A stretch of 9,395 bases of DNA, from NCBI GenBank assembly GCA_019246455.1, contig JAFAQJ010000319.1, positions 1-9,395 of the forward strand. The letters are read 5' to 3'. Position 1 is the first letter of the stretch; each line of letters begins with the position of its first letter. Of the stretch, positions 6,257 to 9,395 are shown in pieces. The notes beneath the pieces were generated by a model. That model was not told the DNA's origin and ran no database searches. It saw nothing but the letters and a program-made list of their open reading frames with translations. The stretch is from Pseudolabrys sp. GTDB taxonomy: Bacteria > Pseudomonadota > Alphaproteobacteria > Rhizobiales > Xanthobacteraceae. A program made the translations under genes and the position numbers.

Positions 6257-7155
6257 TAGCGAAAAAACTCGAGCATCGCGTCGGCGGTCGCCTGGGGATT
6301 TTCCTCCGGCAGATAGTGACCACTATCGATGGGGTTGCCGCGGACGTCGGTCGCCCAGCGCTTCCAGGTGTCGAGTGGGCTTGCCCGATCGCTCGGAATG
6401 CCTTTGTCTCCCCACAAAGCCAGCATGGGGCATGTGATCTTCTTCTGCCCTGCCCTGTCTTTCTCGTCGTTGATGCGGTCAGTGCTCCAGCCCGCGCGGT
6501 AATCCTCGCAGGTCGCATGGATGCGGGTGGGGTCGGACATGAAGGCGCGATAGTGGTCCATTGCGCGCGGGTCGAACGACGACAGGTCGCCGCTCTTTGC
6601 GAGGCTCGCCATCTTCCATTCGATGTAGCCGACCGGCGCCTTCTCGATGAACATCTCCGGCAGCGGCGCCGCTTGCGCCAGGAATGTCCAGTGCCAGACC
6701 TTGAACGCGCCCTTGTAATCCATGCCGTGCCACATTTCGTAAGTCGGAATGATGTCAAGCGTGCATAGCTTCGACAGCCGGCCGGGATGGTCGAGCGCCA
6801 TACGATACGCGACGCGCCCGCCGCGATCATGACCGGCGAGCGCAAAACGCGCGTATCCGAACTTCTCCATCAGCTCGATCATCGCGTTCGCCATCGAGCG
6901 TTTGTCGTAGGGCGCATGTGCAGCGTCGGCGTGGGGGGCGGCCGACCAGCCGTAGCCGGGCAAGTCCACGATCACCAGCGTGAACGACTTATCCAATAGC
7001 GGTGCGACCTTATGCCAGAGCACGTGCGTTTGCGGATAGCCGTGCAACAGCAGGAGCGGCGGTCCGCTGCCGCCGGAGCGGGCGAACAACTTGCCGGCGG
7101 ACGTATCGATCCAGTGCGACTGATAACCAGGAAACAGATCAGCGAGGTCAGGCAT
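6256..7155 (-). CDS. Alpha/beta hydrolase, fluoroacetate/haloacetate dehalogenase type
   Basis: Cleaves the carbon-halogen bond of haloacetates to give glycolate and halide in the characterised relatives. From ATG 7155 it has 299 residues beginning MPDLADLFPG. Compared from memory with the Rhodopseudomonas palustris fluoroacetate dehalogenase (RPA1163), numbering aligns without gaps. The catalytic triad is Asp110 (in AGHDRGGRV), Asp134 and His280 (SGHYLPEE). The carboxylate-binding arginines are Arg111 and Arg114, and the fluoride pocket is His155, Trp156 (VWHWTFLAQ) and Tyr219 (CEDYRAG). HGYPQTH (39-45) supplies the oxyanion region. Position 185, Trp in RPA1163, is Leu here. An aspartate nucleophile rather than serine argues against an esterase; epoxide hydrolase is the main alternative. 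An in-frame TTG at 7191 would add 12 residues but lacks family support. The stop overlaps the downstream phosphotransferase start. Confidence 0.88.
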   Translation of the reverse strand: MPDLADLFPGYQSHWIDTSAGKLFARSGGSGPPLLLLHGYPQTHVLWHKVAPLLDKSFTLVIVDLPGYGWSAAPHADAAHAPYDKRSMANAMIELMEKFGYARFALAGHDRGGRVAYRMALDHPGRLSKLCTLDIIPTYEMWHGMDYKGAFKVWHWTFLAQAAPLPEMFIEKAPVGYIEWKMASLAKSGDLSSFDPRAMDHYRAFMSDPTRIHATCEDYRAGWSTDRINDEKDRAGQKKITCPMLALWGDKGIPSDRASPLDTWKRWATDVRGNPIDSGHYLPEENPQATADAMLEFFR

Positions 7156-7208
7156 GCGATCAAACTCTACGGGGACGCGAGCCGCACACAAGGCCTTGCC
7201 GAAATAAT

Positions 7209-7235
7209 GAAACCCGGCCGTTATGGCCGGGTTTC
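7209..7235 (-). terminator. Intrinsic terminator after the small secreted protein gene
   Basis: A perfect 11-bp inverted repeat, GAAACCCGGCC (7209-7219) and GGCCGGGTTTC (7225-7235), encloses a 5-nt loop. Read on the minus strand the stem is followed by ATTATTTCGG, a short U-rich tail. It lies 21 nt beyond the stop of the small minus-strand gene and 53 nt before the dehalogenase ATG, so it separates their transcripts. The palindrome is less suited to plus-strand termination, and no plus-strand gene ends nearby. Confidence 0.85.
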
Positions 7236-7256
7236 GATCGCGTGTTAGGAAATGGA

Positions 7257-7493
7257 TTACTGGCCGGTGTAAAGCCCCGTATCGCCCTCGCGGCGCAAAT
7301 CGAAGCGGACGGCTGCATCCGGGTCCTGACCGAGGTATTGGCCGTCATTGGCGATCACAACGCTGGAACCGTATGCCGTCGGATAAGCGGCATAGGCCGC
7401 AGCCGCTGCGCCACGGTTAACGTGCTTTTGCGCGGCGAAGGCGGGCGTAGCCGCGAGAGCAGCCAGAGCCAAAGCTGTTGCGAGATATTTCAT
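7257..7493 (-). CDS. Small secreted/periplasmic protein of unknown function
   Basis: A 78-residue protein. The first 20 residues form a clear Sec signal peptide: Met-Lys start, a Leu/Ala hydrophobic core, and cleavage expected after TPAFA. The predicted mature part is about 58 residues: an Ala/Tyr-rich segment (AAAAAYAAYPTAYG), then SVVIANDGQYLGQDPDAAVRFDL and a charged, Gly-rich end. No cysteine, catalytic motif or membrane segment is seen. I recall similar short exported proteins with a GQYxGQDPDxxVR core in Bradyrhizobium relatives, none with a known function. The ATG at 7493 is chosen because AAGGAGG lies 6 nt upstream and the signal peptide begins there; the frame stays open further upstream but codes no recognisable sequence. 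The gene has its own terminator and appears monocistronic. Confidence 0.8.
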   Translation of the reverse strand: MKYLATALALAALAATPAFAAQKHVNRGAAAAAYAAYPTAYGSSVVIANDGQYLGQDPDAAVRFDLRREGDTGLYTGQ

Positions 7494-7499
7494 CTGAAG

Positions 7500-7506
7500 C
7501 CTCCTT
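7500..7506 (-). promoter_or_regulatory. Strong ribosome binding site of the small secreted protein gene
   Basis: AAGGAGG on the minus strand, 6 nt before the ATG at 7493. It is the best Shine-Dalgarno in the window and fixes the start of the small gene. It suggests efficient translation. Confidence 0.85.
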
Positions 7507-7734
7507 ACTTTCCAATTCGCCCCACCCGCGCACGAACATAGAAATGATTGGCGCGGCGCAAAGCGGGTTGCGCGCATACGAGCCATACATCAGGGAAAAG
7601 AATACGCGGCATTTACACGTCTGACGTCGTTGCGCAATCAAATGCTTAGTGCGCGTCATGCGACGAAGGGCGTAGCGCTGCGCGTCGTGTGCTGACGATT
7701 TCGTGAATCGGTCGTGATGGACTCTTACCGCGAT
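7507..7734. other. Non-coding region between purD and the small secreted protein gene
   Basis: About 230 bases that must hold the promoter of the small gene and the 3' region of purD. The best minus-strand promoter-like match I can find (TTGATT, 17 nt, GTGTAA) is weak, and I do not call it. A short hairpin with arms CGATT (7696-7700) and AATCG (7706-7710) lies 25 nt after the purD stop but has no T-run. No convincing gene is seen. Confidence 0.5.
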
Positions 7735-9012
7735 TTAATTCTTCGCGCGTGCGATGGCGCGCCATCCGATGTCGCGACGGCAAAATCCGCCCGGCCACTT
7801 TATTTTGTCAACCGCGGAATAAGCGCGACTCTGTGCTTCACGGATGGTGTCGCCGGTGCCACAGACATTAAGTACGCGACCACCGGTCGCGACAATCTTG
7901 CCGTCCTGCGTCTTGGTGCCGGCATGAAAAATTTCGACGTGTTCGATGGCAGCCGCGTCGGCCAGCCCCTCAATCACCGAACCTTTTTCGTATGATCCCG
8001 GATAGCCGTTGGCTGCCATCACCACGGTGAGCGTGGCATTCCGGTACCAACGCAGGTCGAAATCCTTGAGGACGCCATCGCGGGCGGCGAGCAGGGCGGG
8101 CACAAGATCAGACATCAGGCGCAGCATCAGTACCTGGCATTCCGGATCGCCGAAGCGGCAGTTGTATTCAATGAGTTGCGGGCCTTTTTTGGTAATCATC
8201 AGCCCGGCAAATAGCACGCCTTTATAGGGCGAACCCATCGCCGCCATCGCTTGGATAGTAGGCTGCACGATCTCATTCATCGTGCGGCGAACTATCTCGT
8301 CGGTCATGACGGGGGCCGGCGAGTAAGCGCCCATGCCGCCGGTGTTCGGACCCTTGTCGCCGTCGCCGACGCGCTTGTGATCTTGTGCCGAAGCCAGCGC
8401 GATCGCGGTCGTGCCGTCGCATAACGCAAAGAAGCTCGCTTCCTCGCCATCGAGAAACTCCTCGATCACAACCTCGCTGCCGGCCGCGCCGACTCCACCC
8501 CCGAAGATCATGTCGATGGCGTCGAGTGCCTCCTCAGTCGTTTCCGCGACAACGACCCCCTTGCCAGCGGCAAGACCATCGGCCTTCACGACGATCGGCG
8601 CACCCATTTTGCGCGCGTAGTCTCTGGCGTCGGCCGGCGATTTGAACCGCTCGTAAGCCGCGGTCGGGATGTGATTGGCGCGGCAGAGGTCCTTGGTGAA
8701 GCCCTTGGATCCTTCGAGCCGCGCCGCGAGTTTTGAGGGGCCAAACGTCTTGATCCCCGCCGCTTCGAGGTCGTCGACAATACCGGCAACCAATGGGGCT
8801 TCGGGGCCGACGACGACAAAGTCGACCTTGTTCGCTTTGCAGAACGCGATCACGGCTGCGTGGTCGGTGATATCGAGCGCCACGCATTCGGCGACTTGTG
8901 CGATCCCGGCATTACCGGGCGCACAGATCAGCCGCGCCGTCAGCGGGCTCGCCGAAATCGTCCAGGCCAGTGCGTGTTCGCGGCCGCCGGAGCCGAGCAG
9001 CAGGATGTTCAT
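7735..9012 (-). CDS. purD: Phosphoribosylamine-glycine ligase PurD (GAR synthetase)
   Basis: Second step of de novo purine synthesis: ATP-dependent joining of 5-phosphoribosylamine and glycine to give GAR, in the cytoplasm. It has 425 residues, the normal length for a single-function bacterial enzyme. The N-terminal domain opens with [15 protein letters not shown] (glycine-rich loop 7-10), followed by [16 protein letters not shown] (68-83). The ATP-grasp core shows [14 protein letters not shown] (142-155), IEEFLDGEE (183-191) and the substrate loop [21 protein letters not shown] (212-232). The metal-binding segment is [12 protein letters not shown] (282-293). The C-terminus [14 protein letters not shown] (406-419) is typical. 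The start ATG at 9012 gives the expected N-terminus although no Shine-Dalgarno precedes it. A well-placed alphaproteobacterial promoter lies upstream. purD diverges from xseA. No fusion to purM or purN is present. Confidence 0.97.
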   Translation of the reverse strand: MNILLLGSGGREHALAWTISASPLTARLICAPGNAGIAQVAECVALDITDHAAVIAFCKANKVDFVVVGPEAPLVAGIVDDLEAAGIKTFGPSKLAARLEGSKGFTKDLCRANHIPTAAYERFKSPADARDYARKMGAPIVVKADGLAAGKGVVVAETTEEALDAIDMIFGGGVGAAGSEVVIEEFLDGEEASFFALCDGTTAIALASAQDHKRVGDGDKGPNTGGMGAYSPAPVMTDEIVRRTMNEIVQPTIQAMAAMGSPYKGVLFAGLMITKKGPQLIEYNCRFGDPECQVLMLRLMSDLVPALLAARDGVLKDFDLRWYRNATLTVVMAANGYPGSYEKGSVIEGLADAAAIEHVEIFHAGTKTQDGKIVATGGRVLNVCGTGDTIREAQSRAYSAVDKIKWPGGFCRRDIGWRAIARAKN

Positions 9013-9057
9013 GGCGGGGCACAGGTCACTGGCAGCCGGGAGCGATCATCGCTAACT

Positions 9058-9085
9058 GGTGTAGCATGGGGTCGACGTCCGGCAA
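9058..9085 (-). promoter_or_regulatory. Putative alphaproteobacterial housekeeping promoter of purD
   Basis: On the minus strand, TTGCCGG (plus 9079-9085) and GCTACACC (plus 9058-9065) are separated by 13 nt. They match the Caulobacter sigma-73 consensus (TTGaCgS, 10-14 nt, GCTANAWC) at all but one base in each element. The implied leader before the purD ATG is roughly 40 nt. No purine-riboswitch-like fold is visible in that leader. Confidence 0.5.
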
Positions 9086-9129
9086 GGGATTCGCCCGGTT
9101 TACGCACATTCGTCGCGCGCAGAGACCAC

Positions 9130-9395
9130 ATGAACGAAGCGGTTCTCAACAACATTCCGGAATGGACCGTTTCCGAATTGTCGGCGGCCCTGAAGAAGAC
9201 CGTGGAAGATTCGTATGGCTACGTGCGCGTGCGTGGCGAAGTGTCGGGCTTCAAGGGCGCGTCGCCATCGGGCCATTGCTACTTCCGGCTGAAGGACGAC
9301 AAGGCCGTGCTCGAGGCGGTGATCTGGAAAATAACGTACGCGCGCATGCGCGTGAAGCCGGAAGAGGGTCTCGACGTCATCGTCACCGGGCGACT
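9130..9395 (+). CDS. xseA: Exodeoxyribonuclease VII large subunit, N-terminal part (runs off window)
   Basis: Large subunit of exonuclease VII, which degrades single-stranded DNA from both ends and acts in repair alongside the small subunit XseB. Only the first 88 codons are present. They begin [20 protein letters not shown] and continue through [27 protein letters not shown] and [11 protein letters not shown]. This is the OB-fold nucleic-acid-binding domain that starts every XseA. The catalytic domain and coiled-coil lie beyond the right edge, so activity cannot be judged. The ATG at 9130 fits the family N-terminus. The preceding GCAGAGACCAC offers only a poor Shine-Dalgarno. It is divergent from purD over 117 bp, where I find no confident plus-strand promoter. 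Confidence 0.93.
   Translation, partial: MNEAVLNNIPEWTVSELSAALKKTVEDSYGYVRVRGEVSGFKGASPSGHCYFRLKDDKAVLEAVIWKITYARMRVKPEEGLDVIVTGR

Noticed and set aside
6036..6845. Long Arg/Ser-rich open frame on the minus strand
   Set aside because: It is a shadow frame across the dehalogenase-phosphotransferase junction, with the biased composition expected of out-of-frame high-GC DNA.
7257..7586. 109-residue version of the small secreted protein
   Set aside because: The upstream residues would bury the signal peptide in the interior, and the AAGGAGG site points to 7493.
7696..7710. Short hairpin after purD as a terminator
   Set aside because: The stem is only 5 bp (7 with a bulge) and no T-run follows on the minus strand.
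7714..7995. 93-residue plus-strand open frame at the purD 3' end
   Set aside because: It lies almost wholly antisense to purD and has no ribosome binding site or recognisable motif.
1..9395. Mobile element, prophage, CRISPR or toxin-antitoxin system
   Set aside because: No transposase, integrase, direct-repeat array or paired small-gene module was seen on either strand. Composition looks even across the window.

Overview
The window is a compact, high-GC stretch of chromosome from an alphaproteobacterium, most likely of the Rhizobiales/Hyphomicrobiales (Bradyrhizobium-Rhodopseudomonas-like). I infer this from protein character and from the gene grouping mutL / rsmD / RluB-type synthase / tadA and purD / xseA. 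An 11-residue-position match to the Rhodopseudomonas fluoroacetate dehalogenase, aligned from memory, points the same way. No database search was possible. No tRNA, rRNA, IS element, CRISPR array or phage gene is visible.

Layout. On the plus strand, the 3' part of pgi (glycolysis) overlaps arfB (ribosome rescue) through ATGA, and mutL (mismatch repair) follows. mutL converges on, and overlaps by 18 nt, a minus-strand pair: an RluB-type 23S pseudouridine synthase upstream and rsmD (16S rRNA m2G966 methyltransferase) downstream. The synthase gene diverges from tadA (tRNA A34 deaminase) across only 34 bp, which seem to hold two face-to-face promoters sharing one AT-rich -10 segment. tadA converges on a second minus-strand pair, sharing CTAG as both stop codons. 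This pair is a fluoroacetate/haloacetate dehalogenase-type alpha/beta hydrolase followed by an APH/ACAD10-like phosphotransferase. Upstream of it lies a small secreted protein gene of unknown function with a strong ribosome binding site and its own 11-bp hairpin terminator. Then comes purD (purine synthesis, minus), divergent from the start of xseA (exonuclease VII large subunit, plus), which runs off the end.

How the genes relate. Most are housekeeping genes. Four act on translation or its quality control (arfB, rsmD, the pseudouridine synthase, tadA) and two on DNA repair (mutL, xseA). The accessory-looking part is about 5171-7493: the dehalogenase-kinase pair and the small exported protein. 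I found no evidence of a wholly new system. The points most worth following are the dehalogenase with its full set of defluorinase residues, its coupled kinase, and the overlapping divergent promoters with a predicted leaderless transcript.
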